A stretch of 64,000 nt of DNA from Rhodoferax sp. U11-2br. GTDB lineage: Bacteria; Pseudomonadota; Gammaproteobacteria; Burkholderiales; Burkholderiaceae_C. Positions 53,608 to 62,501 of this stretch are shown here, one piece after another. The first letter of the stretch is position 1. The number at the start of each line of letters is the position of its first letter. A program made the translations under genes and the position numbers. The DNA lies in the NCBI RefSeq assembly GCF_018619435.1, contig NZ_JAHFZF010000001.1, positions 1-64,000 on the forward strand, given 5' to 3'. The notes under the pieces are model-generated. The model saw only the letters and a program-made list of their open reading frames with translations, had not been told where the DNA came from and made no database searches.

Positions 53608-54531
53608 ATGAAAATCCTTCTCCTGGGCAAAAGCGGCCAAGTCGGCTGGGAATTACAACGCAGCCTAAGCACCTTGGGTGAACTCATTGCGCTGGACCAG
53701 AACAGCAGCGACTACTGCGGTGACTTCAGCAACCTGACTGGTCTGGCCGACACGGTGCGCAGTGTGCACCCGGACATCATCGTCAACGCCGCCGCCCACA
53801 CCGCGGTTGACAAAGCCGAGAGTGAACCGGAACTGGCTCGCACCCTCAATGCCCTGGCACCGCAAGTGCTGGCCACAGAAGCGGCCAAACTCGGCGCCTG
53901 GCTGATCCACTACAGCACCGACTACGTCTTTGACGGCAGTGGTGAGACCCCCTGGGTCGAGACCGACACCCCCAGCCCTTTGAGCGTGTACGGCGCCACC
54001 AAGCTCGAAGGTGAACAGCTGATAACCGCCGCCAACCCGCGCCACCTGATCTTCAGAACCAGCTGGGTTTATGCGGCCCGCGGTGGCAACTTTGCCAAAA
54101 CCATGCTGCGCCTGGCGCAGGAGCGAGACAAACTCACCGTCATCAACGACCAGATCGGTGCCCCCACCGGGGCGGATCTGCTGGCCGATGTGACAGCACA
54201 TGCCATTCGCCAGCTCACCCAAGGAAAAAGCTACACCGCACCAAGCAGCGCCAACGCAGACACCCTGGCAGGCATCTACCACCTGGTCGCCAGCGGGCAA
54301 ACCAGCTGGTTTGACTACGCCAAACACGTTCTGGCCCAGGCCCAGCTTGTGCAACCCGCTCTCCAGATCAAAGCACAGCAGGTCGATCCGGTGCCCACCA
54401 GCGCCTTCCCGACACCAGCCAAACGCCCGTTTAACTCTCGCTTGAATACGGCCAAGCTGCAAGCCAGCTTTGGTCTGACCCTGCCGCCATGGCAAACCGG
54501 GGTCAACCGTTTGCTGGCAGAGATTCTTTAA
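53608..54531 (+). CDS. rfbD: dTDP-4-dehydrorhamnose reductase
   Basis: A 307-residue NAD(P)H-dependent reductase for the final step to dTDP-L-rhamnose. [16 protein letters not shown] is the nucleotide-binding start; [14 protein letters not shown] and [10 protein letters not shown] (Tyr-x3-Lys) are the catalytic region. It follows rfbB by 15 bp. Confidence 0.96.
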   Translation: MKILLLGKSGQVGWELQRSLSTLGELIALDQNSSDYCGDFSNLTGLADTVRSVHPDIIVNAAAHTAVDKAESEPELARTLNALAPQVLATEAAKLGAWLIHYSTDYVFDGSGETPWVETDTPSPLSVYGATKLEGEQLITAANPRHLIFRTSWVYAARGGNFAKTMLRLAQERDKLTVINDQIGAPTGADLLADVTAHAIRQLTQGKSYTAPSSANADTLAGIYHLVASGQTSWFDYAKHVLAQAQLVQPALQIKAQQVDPVPTSAFPTPAKRPFNSRLNTAKLQASFGLTLPPWQTGVNRLLAEIL

Positions 54532-54550
54532 ACCTCCAGGGAGCAGACAG

Positions 54551-55456
54551 ATGAGCAATACAAGCAGTCCGACCAGCAGCCCGGCCCTTAGCCGCAAAGG
54601 CATCATCTTGGCCGGTGGCTCCGGCACCCGGCTTTATCCGGTGACCCAGGCGGTCAGCAAACAGCTGATGCCGGTGTATGACAAGCCGATGATCTATTAC
54701 CCCCTGAGCACCCTGATGCTCTCGGGCATCCGTGAGGTGCTGATCATCTCCACCCCACAGGACACCCCACGTTTTGCCGAGTTGCTGGGCGACGGCAGCC
54801 AATGGGGCATGGCCATCAGCTACGCAGTGCAACCCAGCCCTGACGGTCTGGCCCAGGCCTTCATCATCGGGCGCGAGTTTGTCGGCAAAAACCCGAGTGC
54901 CCTGGTGCTGGGTGACAACATCTTCTACGGCCACGACCTGGTCAAACAGCTGACCCATGCCAATGCCAACCCGGTGGGGGCCAGCGTCTTTGCCTACCAT
55001 GTGCATGACCCCGAGCGTTATGGTGTGGTGGCCTTTGACGAGCAGATGCGCGCCATCAGCATCGAAGAAAAGCCCAAGGCCCCCAAGAGCAACTATGCGG
55101 TGACCGGCCTGTACTTCTATGACAACCAGGTATGTGACATTGCGGCCAGCATCCAGCCCTCGCACCGAGGTGAGCTGGAGATCACCGATGTGAACAAACG
55201 TTATCTGGAACAGAACCAGCTCAACGTCGAGATCATGGGCCGCGGTTACGCCTGGCTCGATACCGGCACCCATGACAGCCTGCTGGAAGCGGCCAGCTTC
55301 ATCGCCACCCTGCAAAAGCGCCAGGGCCTGCAAGTGGCCTGCCCGGAAGAGATTGCCTTTGCGCAGAAGTGGATTGATGCAGCGCAGATCCAGAAGCTGG
55401 CGACACCGCTGGCCAAGAATGGGTATGGGCAGTATCTGCTGGGCCTCATCAACTGA
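54551..55456 (+). CDS. rfbA: Glucose-1-phosphate thymidylyltransferase
   Basis: A 301-residue nucleotidyltransferase that forms dTDP-glucose from dTTP and glucose 1-phosphate. It has the signature [20 protein letters not shown], followed by [16 protein letters not shown] and the active-site [17 protein letters not shown] lies 8 bp before its ATG and it follows rfbD by 19 bp. Confidence 0.97.
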   Translation: MSNTSSPTSSPALSRKGIILAGGSGTRLYPVTQAVSKQLMPVYDKPMIYYPLSTLMLSGIREVLIISTPQDTPRFAELLGDGSQWGMAISYAVQPSPDGLAQAFIIGREFVGKNPSALVLGDNIFYGHDLVKQLTHANANPVGASVFAYHVHDPERYGVVAFDEQMRAISIEEKPKAPKSNYAVTGLYFYDNQVCDIAASIQPSHRGELEITDVNKRYLEQNQLNVEIMGRGYAWLDTGTHDSLLEAASFIATLQKRQGLQVACPEEIAFAQKWIDAAQIQKLATPLAKNGYGQYLLGLIN

Positions 55457-55475
55457 TCATCTAAGCAACTAATTA

Positions 55476-55520
55476 AATTCATAGCTGCAAGCCCTGATCA
55501 AACAACGGCTGGAGCCTTAT
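55476..55520. repeat. Dispersed palindromic repeat copy between rfbA and rfbC
   Basis: Reads AAATTCATAGCTGC, AAGCCCTGATCAAACAACGGCT, GGAGCC. The GGAG at 55511-55514 lies 8 bp before the rfbC ATG and is the only plausible ribosome site for that gene, so this copy appears to be used in translation. Confidence 0.75.
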
Positions 55521-55522
55521 TT

Positions 55523-56074
55523 ATGCCTTATACCGTCATCCCCACCCAATTGCCCGATGTGCTGATCCTGGAGCCCAAAGTCTTTGGGGACGCCAGAGGT
55601 TTTTTCTTTGAGAGTTTCAACGCGCGGGACTTTGCCCAGTGCACCGGGCTGGATGTGGCCTTTGTGCAGGACAACCACAGCAAGTCAGCCCAAGGGGTGC
55701 TGCGGGGTCTGCACTACCAGATCCAGCACCCGCAGGGCAAGCTGGTGCGGGTGACACAGGGTGAGGTGTTTGATGTGGCGGTGGACTTGCGCAAAAGCTC
55801 ACCCACCTTTGGGAAATGGGCTGGTGTGGTGTTGTCGGCTGAGAACAAGCGCCAGCTCTGGGTACCACCGGGTTTTGCGCATGGGTTTGTGGTGACCAGT
55901 GAGAGTGCAGAGTTCCTGTACAAGACCACCGATTACTGGTACCCCGAGTTTGAGCGCAGTCTGTTGTGGAATGACCCGAGCGTGGGCATCACCTGGCCGA
56001 TTCAGAGCGAACCCTTGCTGGCGGCCAAGGACAAGGCGGCTGCCACTCTGGATACCGCTGAAGTCTTTTTATAA
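55523..56074 (+). CDS. rfbC: dTDP-4-dehydrorhamnose 3,5-epimerase
   Basis: A 183-residue cupin-type epimerase acting on dTDP-4-keto-6-deoxyglucose. Conserved parts are DARGFFFESFNARDF, the catalytic His in QDNHSKSAQGVLRGLHYQ and the Tyr/Phe region FLYKTTDYWYPEFE. It completes rfbBDAC. Its ribosome site comes from the dispersed repeat placed between rfbA and rfbC. A terminator follows. Confidence 0.97.
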   Translation: MPYTVIPTQLPDVLILEPKVFGDARGFFFESFNARDFAQCTGLDVAFVQDNHSKSAQGVLRGLHYQIQHPQGKLVRVTQGEVFDVAVDLRKSSPTFGKWAGVVLSAENKRQLWVPPGFAHGFVVTSESAEFLYKTTDYWYPEFERSLLWNDPSVGITWPIQSEPLLAAKDKAAATLDTAEVFL

Positions 56075-56121
56075 AACCCGCAAACCTGTTATCAACCGAT
56101 CTTTCTGCACAGTTTGGATCC

Positions 56122-56152
56122 AATAAAAAAGCCCGCACAAAGCGGGCCTTTT
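56122..56152 (+). terminator. Terminator after rfbC, shared with phaB
   Basis: AAAAAAGCCCGC-ACAAA-GCGGGCCTTTTT is a GC-rich hairpin with an A-run before and a T-run after it. It lies between convergent rfbC and phaB and can serve both strands. Confidence 0.9.
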
Positions 56153-56178
56153 TGTGTCTGGTGACATACCCGTCGCCA

Positions 56179-56916
56179 TCAGCCCATGTGCAGCCCACCA
56201 TTGACCGAAAACTCGGCGCCAGTCGCGTAACCACCCTCATCCGACGCCAGCCAGGCAATGATGGAGGCGATCTCAGAGGGTTCACCCAGGCGTTTGACCG
56301 GCACCGTGGCCACAATTTTCTCAAGCACTTCCTGTCGGATGGCTTTAACCATGTCGGTGCCGATGTAGCCTGGGCTCACCGTGTTGACCGTGACACCTTT
56401 GTTGGCCAGTTCCTGCGCCAGCGCCATCGAAAAGCCGTGCATGCCGGCCTTGGCTGCCGAGTAGTTGGTCTGCCCGGCCTGCCCCTTGACACCGTTCACA
56501 CTGCTGATATTGATGATACGGCCCCAGCCTTTTTCCACCATGTCACCGACCACCTGTTTGGTGACGTTGAACATCGAGTTGAGGTTGGTTTCGATCACCG
56601 CGTCCCAGTCTTCGCGGGTCATCTTCAGGAACATGCGGTCACGCGTGATGCCCGCGTTGTTGATCAGCACATCAATGCTGCCGTGCTCGGCCTTGGCCTT
56701 GCTGAACGCGGCCACGGTGGAGTCCCAGTCACCCACATTGCCAGCCGAGGCGTAAAAAGTGAAACCGGCCGCCGCCTGTTCGGCCAGCCACTTGGCGTAG
56801 TCGCGTGTCGGGCCGCAGCCAGCAATGACCTTGAACCCCTCTCTGCTCAGCCGCTGGCAGATGGCGGTACCGATACCACCCATGCCACCCGTGACGTACG
56901 CTACTTTTTGACTCAT
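56179..56916 (-). CDS. phaB: Acetoacetyl-CoA reductase PhaB
   Basis: A 245-residue NADPH-dependent short-chain dehydrogenase that makes (R)-3-hydroxybutyryl-CoA. The start MSQKVAYVTGGMGGIGTAI binds the cofactor; NISSVNGVKGQAGQTNYSAAKAG holds the catalytic Ser, Tyr and Lys. The end with FSVNGGLHMG is typical of PhaB. The ATG at 56916 has AGAGGAG 6 bp upstream; the frame to 56940 is not used. Last gene of phaC-phaA-phaB. Confidence 0.96.
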   Translation of the reverse strand: MSQKVAYVTGGMGGIGTAICQRLSREGFKVIAGCGPTRDYAKWLAEQAAAGFTFYASAGNVGDWDSTVAAFSKAKAEHGSIDVLINNAGITRDRMFLKMTREDWDAVIETNLNSMFNVTKQVVGDMVEKGWGRIINISSVNGVKGQAGQTNYSAAKAGMHGFSMALAQELANKGVTVNTVSPGYIGTDMVKAIRQEVLEKIVATVPVKRLGEPSEIASIIAWLASDEGGYATGAEFSVNGGLHMG

Positions 56917-56964
56917 CGATTGCTCCTCTTTGTCCATCATTGAGTCGCAATGATAGACGGGGAA

Positions 56965-58143
56965 TCAACGCTCCAAGGCGAGGGAAACCCCCATGCCACC
57001 ACCAATACACAGGGCAGCCAGGCCTTTTTTGGCATTTCGGCGCTGCATTTCGTGTAACAGTGTTACCAAGATACGACAACCAGACGCACCAATCGGGTGG
57101 CCGATGGCAATCGCACCCCCGTTCACGTTGACCTTGGCCGGGTCCACTTCGAGCTGCTGGTTCACCGCACAGGCCTGGGCGGCAAAGGCTTCATTGAGCT
57201 CAAACAGATCCACATCCTGCACCTTCCAGCCAGCGCGCGCCAGTGCCTTGCGCGACGCAGGCACCGGGCCCAGGCCCATCTGCGCCGGATCCAGCCCGCT
57301 GGTGCCAAACGCGGCAATCCGTGCCAGGGGTGTCAGGCCCAGAGCCGCCGCCTTTTTGGCCGTCATGACCAGCACAGCAGCGGCACCATCATTGATGCCA
57401 GATGCATTGCCAGCGGTCACCGTCCCGGTCTTGTCAAACGCCGGGCGCAGGCCCGCCAGCGCCTCAGCGTTGGTCTTGCGGTTCAGGAACTCATCGGTGT
57501 TGAACACCAGCGGATCCCCCTTTCGCTGAGGAATGCTCACGCTAACGATTTCATCCTTGAACCGACCCGCATCCTGCGCGGCGGCGGCCTTGAGCTGGCT
57601 GCCAAGGGCCAGCACGTCTTGCATGTCACGGGTGATACCGCAGGCCTTGGCCACGTTTTCGGCGGTGATGCCCATGTGGTAGTTGTTGTAGACGTCCCAC
57701 AGGCCGTCCACAATCATCGAGTCGATCATCTTCCAATCACCCATGCGCTGGCCGTCGCGGCTGCCTTGCAGCACGTGCGGGCTGGCGCTCATGTTTTCCT
57801 GGCCACCGGCGATCACGATGTCGCTGTCACCCCAGGCCACGGCTTGTGCTGCCAGCATGACCGCCTTGAGCCCCGAGCCACACACCGCATTGATCGTCAG
57901 CGCCGGAGTTTCTTGGCTCAGGCCCGCCTTCAACGTGGCCTGGCGCGCCGGGTTTTGCCCCTGGCCAGCCGCCAGCACCTGGCCCATGATGACCTCCCCC
58001 ACCTGATCGGGCGAAAGCTTGGCACGTGCCAAGACCTCACGGATCACGATGCTGCCCAACTCGGGCGCGGCCACCTTGGCCAGAGAACCACCAAACTTGC
58101 CCACTGCGGTACGCGCTGCCGAAACGATAACGATGTCTTCCAT
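56965..58143 (-). CDS. phaA: Acetyl-CoA acetyltransferase PhaA
   Basis: A 392-residue thiolase that condenses two acetyl-CoA to acetoacetyl-CoA. Active-site Cys88 is in INAVCGSGLKAV, and the second Cys and His are in CIGGGMGVSLALE and GGAIAIGHPIGASG. The ATG at 58143 has GGAA upstream and gives the usual MEDIVIVSAARTAVGKF start; the frame to 58182 is longer than the family. It follows phaC by 48 bp. Confidence 0.96.
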   Translation of the reverse strand: MEDIVIVSAARTAVGKFGGSLAKVAAPELGSIVIREVLARAKLSPDQVGEVIMGQVLAAGQGQNPARQATLKAGLSQETPALTINAVCGSGLKAVMLAAQAVAWGDSDIVIAGGQENMSASPHVLQGSRDGQRMGDWKMIDSMIVDGLWDVYNNYHMGITAENVAKACGITRDMQDVLALGSQLKAAAAQDAGRFKDEIVSVSIPQRKGDPLVFNTDEFLNRKTNAEALAGLRPAFDKTGTVTAGNASGINDGAAAVLVMTAKKAAALGLTPLARIAAFGTSGLDPAQMGLGPVPASRKALARAGWKVQDVDLFELNEAFAAQACAVNQQLEVDPAKVNVNGGAIAIGHPIGASGCRILVTLLHEMQRRNAKKGLAALCIGGGMGVSLALER

Positions 58144-58191
58144 GCTGCTTCCAGAGTTGTAGTTAGAAAAAAGAACGTCCAAAAAGTGGGG

Positions 58192-59916
58192 TCAGGCCTT
58201 GGCCAGCACATACCGACCGGGCGCGGGCTCAATCACCTTGTGTTTGCCCTTGCCGTAGGTCTTGGGTGCGGCGATTTGTTTACCCGCCTGGGCTGCCAAC
58301 CAGGTCGACCAGTCGGTCCACCAGCTGCCAGGGTGTTCCACCGCGCCTTGCATCCACTCGTCGTGGGTCTTGGGCAACTTGTCGTCATCACGCACCCAGT
58401 AACAACGCTTGTTTTTGGCCGGTGGGTTGATCACCCCGGCAATGTGGCCCGAAGCCCCCATGACAAAACGCTTTTTACCCGGCAGGTATTGCGTGGTGGC
58501 GTAGGCACCGTTGATCGGCACGATGTGGTCCTCGCGCGAGCCGTAGATGTACACCGGCATATCGACCTTGCCCAGATCCACCTTTTGCCCACACACCGTG
58601 GCCTGCCCCGGCTTGGTGAGTTTGTTTTCCAAATAGGTGTTGCGCAGGTACCAGGCGTAAAACGGGCCTGGCAGGTTGGTGCTGTCGCTGTTCCAGTACA
58701 GCAGATCAAACGGTGGCGGTGTTTCACCCTTGAGGTAGTTGCCCACCACATAGTTCCAGACCAGATCGTTGGGTCGCAAAAAGCTGAAGGTGGTGGCCAA
58801 ATCACCACCCTTCATCAAGCCGCCCTTGCCCATTTCCAGTTCGCGGTATTTGACAAACGCCTCGTCAATGAACAGGTCCAGCACACCGGTGTCGGAAAAA
58901 TCCAGCATCGAGGTCAGGAAGGTGGCACTGGCCACCGGCTTTTCACCACGCGCGGCCAGCACCGCCAATGCCGTGCCCAGCATGGTGCCGCCCACACAAA
59001 AGCCCAGCGCGTTGATGGTTTTGGCGCCAGACACCTCCTGCGTCACCGTGATGGCCTTGATGACCGCGTTCTCAATGTAGTCGTCCCAGGTGGCTTTGGC
59101 CAGGGAGGCGTCGGGGTTACGCCAGCTAACCAGGAAGGTGCGGTGACCCTGCGCTACCGCATATCGCACCACCGAGTTCTCCGGCTGCAGGTCCAGGATG
59201 TAGAACTTGTTGATACAAGGCGGCACCAGCAGGAAGGGTTTCTCGTAGACCTTGTCGGTCAGAGGTTTGTATTCGATCAGCTGGAACAGCTCGTTCTCAA
59301 ACACCACCGCACCTTCGGTGGTAGCAACGTTTTTGCCCACATGGAACAGGCTCTCGTCAGTCATCGAGATGTGGCCTTGCTGCATGTCGTGCAGCAGGTT
59401 TTGCAGGCCTTTGCTGATGCTCTCGCCATTGGTTTCCAGCGCCTTTTTCTGCGCTTCGGCGTTGAGCGCCATGAAGTTGCTAGGGGCGGCTGCGGCGGTA
59501 AGTTGCTCTACCGTGAAGCGGATGCGGGCACGGGTTTTGTCATCGGTGTCCACCGCTTCGGCCATGGCAGCCAGTGTCTTGGCATTGAGCAGATACGCCG
59601 CAGCGGTAAAAGCCGCCATCGGGTTGGCGGCCCAGGCCGGATCGGCAAAACGCCGGTCTTTGAGCACATGCTCGCCTTTGAAGCTGTTGCTCCAGAGCTC
59701 GGTCGCATCCTTGAGAAACTGTTGCTGCAACTCCTGCAGCTTGTCTGGCGAGAAAGAGACGGTTGGCGGCTTGGTTGTGGGCGCCATCAGCTTGGCACCG
59801 GCCTGGCCCAGGTCCATGTTCTTGAACGACTCAAAGGCCTTGCCCCAGGTGTCAACCATGGATTGCTGGAACTGCTGCGCCGTTTGCAACCATTGTTGCT
59901 GTGTCTCTTCTTTCAT
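58192..59916 (-). CDS. phaC: Class I polyhydroxyalkanoate synthase PhaC
   Basis: A 574-residue polymerase of 3-hydroxyacyl-CoA into PHB. The lipase-box-like GFCVGG carries catalytic Cys307; the other triad residues are in YIYGSREDHIVPINGAY (Asp) and MGASGHIAGVINPP (His). Length and an N-terminal helical region match class I enzymes of the Cupriavidus type. AAAGGGT precedes the ATG. It heads phaCAB. A weak promoter-like pair TTGCCG-N17-TACTAG occurs about 40-65 bp upstream but is not strong enough to list. Confidence 0.97.
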   Translation of the reverse strand: MKEETQQQWLQTAQQFQQSMVDTWGKAFESFKNMDLGQAGAKLMAPTTKPPTVSFSPDKLQELQQQFLKDATELWSNSFKGEHVLKDRRFADPAWAANPMAAFTAAAYLLNAKTLAAMAEAVDTDDKTRARIRFTVEQLTAAAAPSNFMALNAEAQKKALETNGESISKGLQNLLHDMQQGHISMTDESLFHVGKNVATTEGAVVFENELFQLIEYKPLTDKVYEKPFLLVPPCINKFYILDLQPENSVVRYAVAQGHRTFLVSWRNPDASLAKATWDDYIENAVIKAITVTQEVSGAKTINALGFCVGGTMLGTALAVLAARGEKPVASATFLTSMLDFSDTGVLDLFIDEAFVKYRELEMGKGGLMKGGDLATTFSFLRPNDLVWNYVVGNYLKGETPPPFDLLYWNSDSTNLPGPFYAWYLRNTYLENKLTKPGQATVCGQKVDLGKVDMPVYIYGSREDHIVPINGAYATTQYLPGKKRFVMGASGHIAGVINPPAKNKRCYWVRDDDKLPKTHDEWMQGAVEHPGSWWTDWSTWLAAQAGKQIAAPKTYGKGKHKVIEPAPGRYVLAKA

Positions 59917-60020
59917 GGGTTACCCTTTCTCAGCCAGGTTGATGACAAAACCCTAGTATGCTGGAAGAAGGCATTCGGCAAGCTGACAAACAGCTCAAAA
60001 GACCCACACCCCAAGCAGGG

Positions 60021-61154
60021 TTAGGCTGCGGCCACGACCACCCGGTTGCGCCCCGCACGCTTGGCGCTGTACAAGGCAGCGTCCGCTTTCTGGAGCCAGG
60101 CCTTGGCAGCGAGGTCCGCACCGTGCACCCAGGCCAGGCCGATGCTGACGGTCACCGGGATCGGCAGACCGTCGTGCTCGATGCGCAAAGCAGCCACCTT
60201 CTCACACAAGCGCCGGGCAATGGCCAAGGCCTCGGCTTCTGCCACAACAGGAAGGTAGATCACGAACTCCTCCCCGCCCACACGTGCCAGCAAGTCCGAG
60301 CTGCGCAACTCTTCCTGCAGACACCGGGCAAAGGCGACCAACACCTGGTCACCCGCAGCATGGCCGTGGTGATCATTGATCTGTTTGAAACGGTCGATAT
60401 CCAGCTGAGCAATGGCGCTGTGGGCAGGCAACACAAGCGGCAGGCGTTGCGCCAGCCAACGCCGGTTTCCCGTGCCGGTCAAGGGGTCGGTCAATGCCGC
60501 CAACTCCAATCGGACTTCTGCGCGCTCGTTGGACAGGGTGGCCACAGCCAGCGCGATGCCAAAGTGACAGAACATCTGCACATAAAAAGCCCAGGCAAAT
60601 CCGTCCGATCCGGCGGTACCTGTCACGATGTACACCAACCGCAGAGCATAGATGCCGCCACTCAATGCCAGCAAAGCGGCCAGCAGCGTGCGTGATGGCA
60701 GGGGTTCATGACGGCGGTCGCGCAAGGTGTCAAAGGTACACACCGCCAGCACCAGCGCCGCTGCCCCATGGAATACCCCCGCCCGGGTGAGGTTCTGCAA
60801 GGGGAAACCGGTGACAACGCCCACCATCAGAACAGCCGCCAGCAGCATCCACATGACACGCCAGCGCACACGCCAGCGACCACTAAACTGGCGTACCCCC
60901 ACCCAGAAGCAGATGTAGCCGCCCACGCCCAACAGCAGACTGCCATGGGTCCATATCCATGCGGGCAACACGGCGTTTTCACCGCTCCAGGCCACCGCCG
61001 ACCCCAGGGCCAGCAAAAGGTACGCAGCCGCCAGATACGCCAAGCCCTGGGGCCTGCAGGAATGACGGCGGATGTGGACGATGCTCAAGGCCCCTGCCAC
61101 CAGGGAGGTGTTGTAGACCAGGATAACGGTGGGCAAATCCAGATGAAGATTCAT
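60021..61154 (-). CDS. Membrane diguanylate cyclase (GGDEF, GGEEF variant)
   Basis: A 377-residue protein with seven predicted membrane helices (residues about 8-200) and a C-terminal GGDEF domain that makes c-di-GMP. The active site reads ARVGGEEF and the inhibitory I-site RSSD stands exactly five residues before it, so product feedback is likely. The metal-binding LDIDRFKQINDHHGHAAGD is intact. The ATG at 61154 is preferred; an upstream ATG at 61193 has an AGGGGG directly against it, too close to function well. The signal sensed by the membrane part is unknown. Confidence 0.92.
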   Translation of the reverse strand: MNLHLDLPTVILVYNTSLVAGALSIVHIRRHSCRPQGLAYLAAAYLLLALGSAVAWSGENAVLPAWIWTHGSLLLGVGGYICFWVGVRQFSGRWRVRWRVMWMLLAAVLMVGVVTGFPLQNLTRAGVFHGAAALVLAVCTFDTLRDRRHEPLPSRTLLAALLALSGGIYALRLVYIVTGTAGSDGFAWAFYVQMFCHFGIALAVATLSNERAEVRLELAALTDPLTGTGNRRWLAQRLPLVLPAHSAIAQLDIDRFKQINDHHGHAAGDQVLVAFARCLQEELRSSDLLARVGGEEFVIYLPVVAEAEALAIARRLCEKVAALRIEHDGLPIPVTVSIGLAWVHGADLAAKAWLQKADAALYSAKRAGRNRVVVAAA

Positions 61155-61238
61155 GTGTCTTACAGCCTGCACAGGCTGTGGTTTAGTAACCATCCCCCTG
61201 CAAAGCCGGGGTTTTCATATTGTGAGCCGCTACGAGCG

Positions 61239-62175
61239 GTGTCCGAATTTTTGTGTAAACGGGGCGGACATCAGTTGACGGAGATGCGATCTCCAAACTG
61301 AATAGTAAATCGCGTCAGGGCAGCCTTCCAATCCCTGATAGGCATCGTCCATTTCTGACTGATGTTGCGCAGGGCCAGATAAAACAGTTTGGTTAACGCA
61401 TCATCACTTGGGAAGGAACCCCGGTTCTTGGTCAGCTTACGCATGACTCATGCTCACCGACTCGATGGCATTAGTTGTGTAAATCACCCTCCTGATCTCC
61501 GGCGTGTAGTCAAAGAACGGCTTCAGGCGACTCCAGTTCCGGCGCCAGGACTGGCCAATGGGCAGATACTGGGCATCCCAGCGATCCTCGAATTCACCGA
61601 GCATCAGCTCTGCCCGCTCGGCCGTGGCCGCCGTATAGATGCCGCGCAGGTCGCTAGCCATCTCCTTCCAGCGCGTCCAAGACACATAGTGCAGACTCAC
61701 CGGCCATGGTGATGCCGATGGCTAGATACACCGCCTTGACTTCGTCGGCCACGGCGTCGGTCACGAATGAGATCAGGCTGGCCGAAACCTCGGTGCCGTA
61801 CATCTCCTCCAAGTGGCTCCGGATCTCGCGCACCGTCACACCACGGGCGTACAGGGACATGATCTTGTCGTCAAAGCCTGCCCAGTGGGTCTGGTGCTTG
61901 GGGATGAGTTGGGGCTCAAAGCTGCCCTTGCGGTCACGGGGTACTTCGATGGGCAACTCACCGAACTCACCCTTGCGGGCCTTCTCCACCAGCCGCTTTG
62001 TCAGCTGCTTGAGCAGGCCGTTCTCGCCTATCAGTTCTTAAGGCGTTTTGTAATCGGCCAACGGGCTGGCCGGCAGTTCTTCGGGAACGTCGTGTTTTTT
62101 GGTTGTCATTGTGTTTGCGGACATGCAGGCTCGCGCCTGCGTTGGATGGTTCGTTTACGCAAAACCCTGCTGACC
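61239..62175. mobile_element. Remnant of an IS256-family insertion sequence
   Basis: The left end GTGTCCGAATTTTTGTGTAAAC (61239-61260) and a right-end GTTTACGCAAAAC (62153-62165) form an imperfect terminal inverted repeat in which 11 of the inner 12 positions agree. Between them lies a damaged transposase gene. The total is about 0.94 kb where intact members are about 1.3 kb. The outer limit of the right end is uncertain and no target-site duplication was identified. Confidence 0.75.
61271..62109 (-). pseudogene. IS256-family transposase, decayed
   Basis: Read from ATG at 62109, the protein starts MTTKKHDVPEELPASPLADY, meets an in-frame TAA after KTP, and continues [20 protein letters not shown] and [19 protein letters not shown], as in IS256-type transposases. 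Between DAVADEVK and [13 protein letters not shown] about 35 residues that include the first catalytic Asp are missing. A second, larger deletion with a frame change follows before [16 protein letters not shown] one-base insertion after AIESVSMS (near 61444) shifts the frame again, after which LTKNRGSFPSDDAL runs to the stop at 61271. At least four lesions make it inactive. Confidence 0.85.
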
Positions 62176-62176
62176 C

Positions 62177-62473
62177 TCAGGCCTGCAACAGCGAAGCAAG
62201 GCCTGCCATGAGTGCAGCACCGTCAAGCCGAACAGCCGACAGCCGCACCAGGCTGCGGGCCGCGAAGGCCCACAGGAATGTCGCGAGATAAAGGAGCACT
62301 GCGAGGATGTTGCGCAGATGTTCAGCTTCATCGAACGGCATGCCGAACGCACCAAGGCAGACCAGAGCCAGGCCGATCAGACCCCAACCAAAGGCGTAGC
62401 CGCCGACGATGGCGGCCACGACACGTTCCAGAATCGACAGCCGGGGTGTCACCCGTGAAGCGACTGAATTCAC
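62177..62473 (-). CDS. Small membrane protein, DUF3649-like
   Basis: A 98-residue protein with three hydrophobic helices (about 20-42, 50-70, 78-95). The GGYAFGWGLIGLALVCLG segment resembles DUF3649 proteins that often sit next to TonB-dependent siderophore receptors and help iron uptake in an unknown way. It follows the receptor gene by 28 bp. The GTG at 62473 lacks a clear ribosome site; the GTG seven codons later is an alternative. The IS256 remnant begins directly after its stop, so downstream partners of the operon may have been lost or displaced. Confidence 0.7.
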   Translation of the reverse strand: MNSVASRVTPRLSILERVVAAIVGGYAFGWGLIGLALVCLGAFGMPFDEAEHLRNILAVLLYLATFLWAFAARSLVRLSAVRLDGAALMAGLASLLQA

Positions 62474-62501
62474 TGCGTTTATGCAATGAGCATCACATCC
62501 A

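Noticed and set aside
59955..59985. Possible sigma70 promoter upstream of phaC (TTGCCG-N17-TACTAG on the minus strand)
   Set aside because: Match to the -10 consensus is poor (3 of 6), so it was not listed as a feature.
57097..60024. A 975-residue open frame on the plus strand opposite phaA and phaC
   Set aside because: It is an antisense shadow of two clearly recognised genes with intact catalytic motifs; its product has the His/Gln/Arg-rich composition typical of such shadows and no family features.
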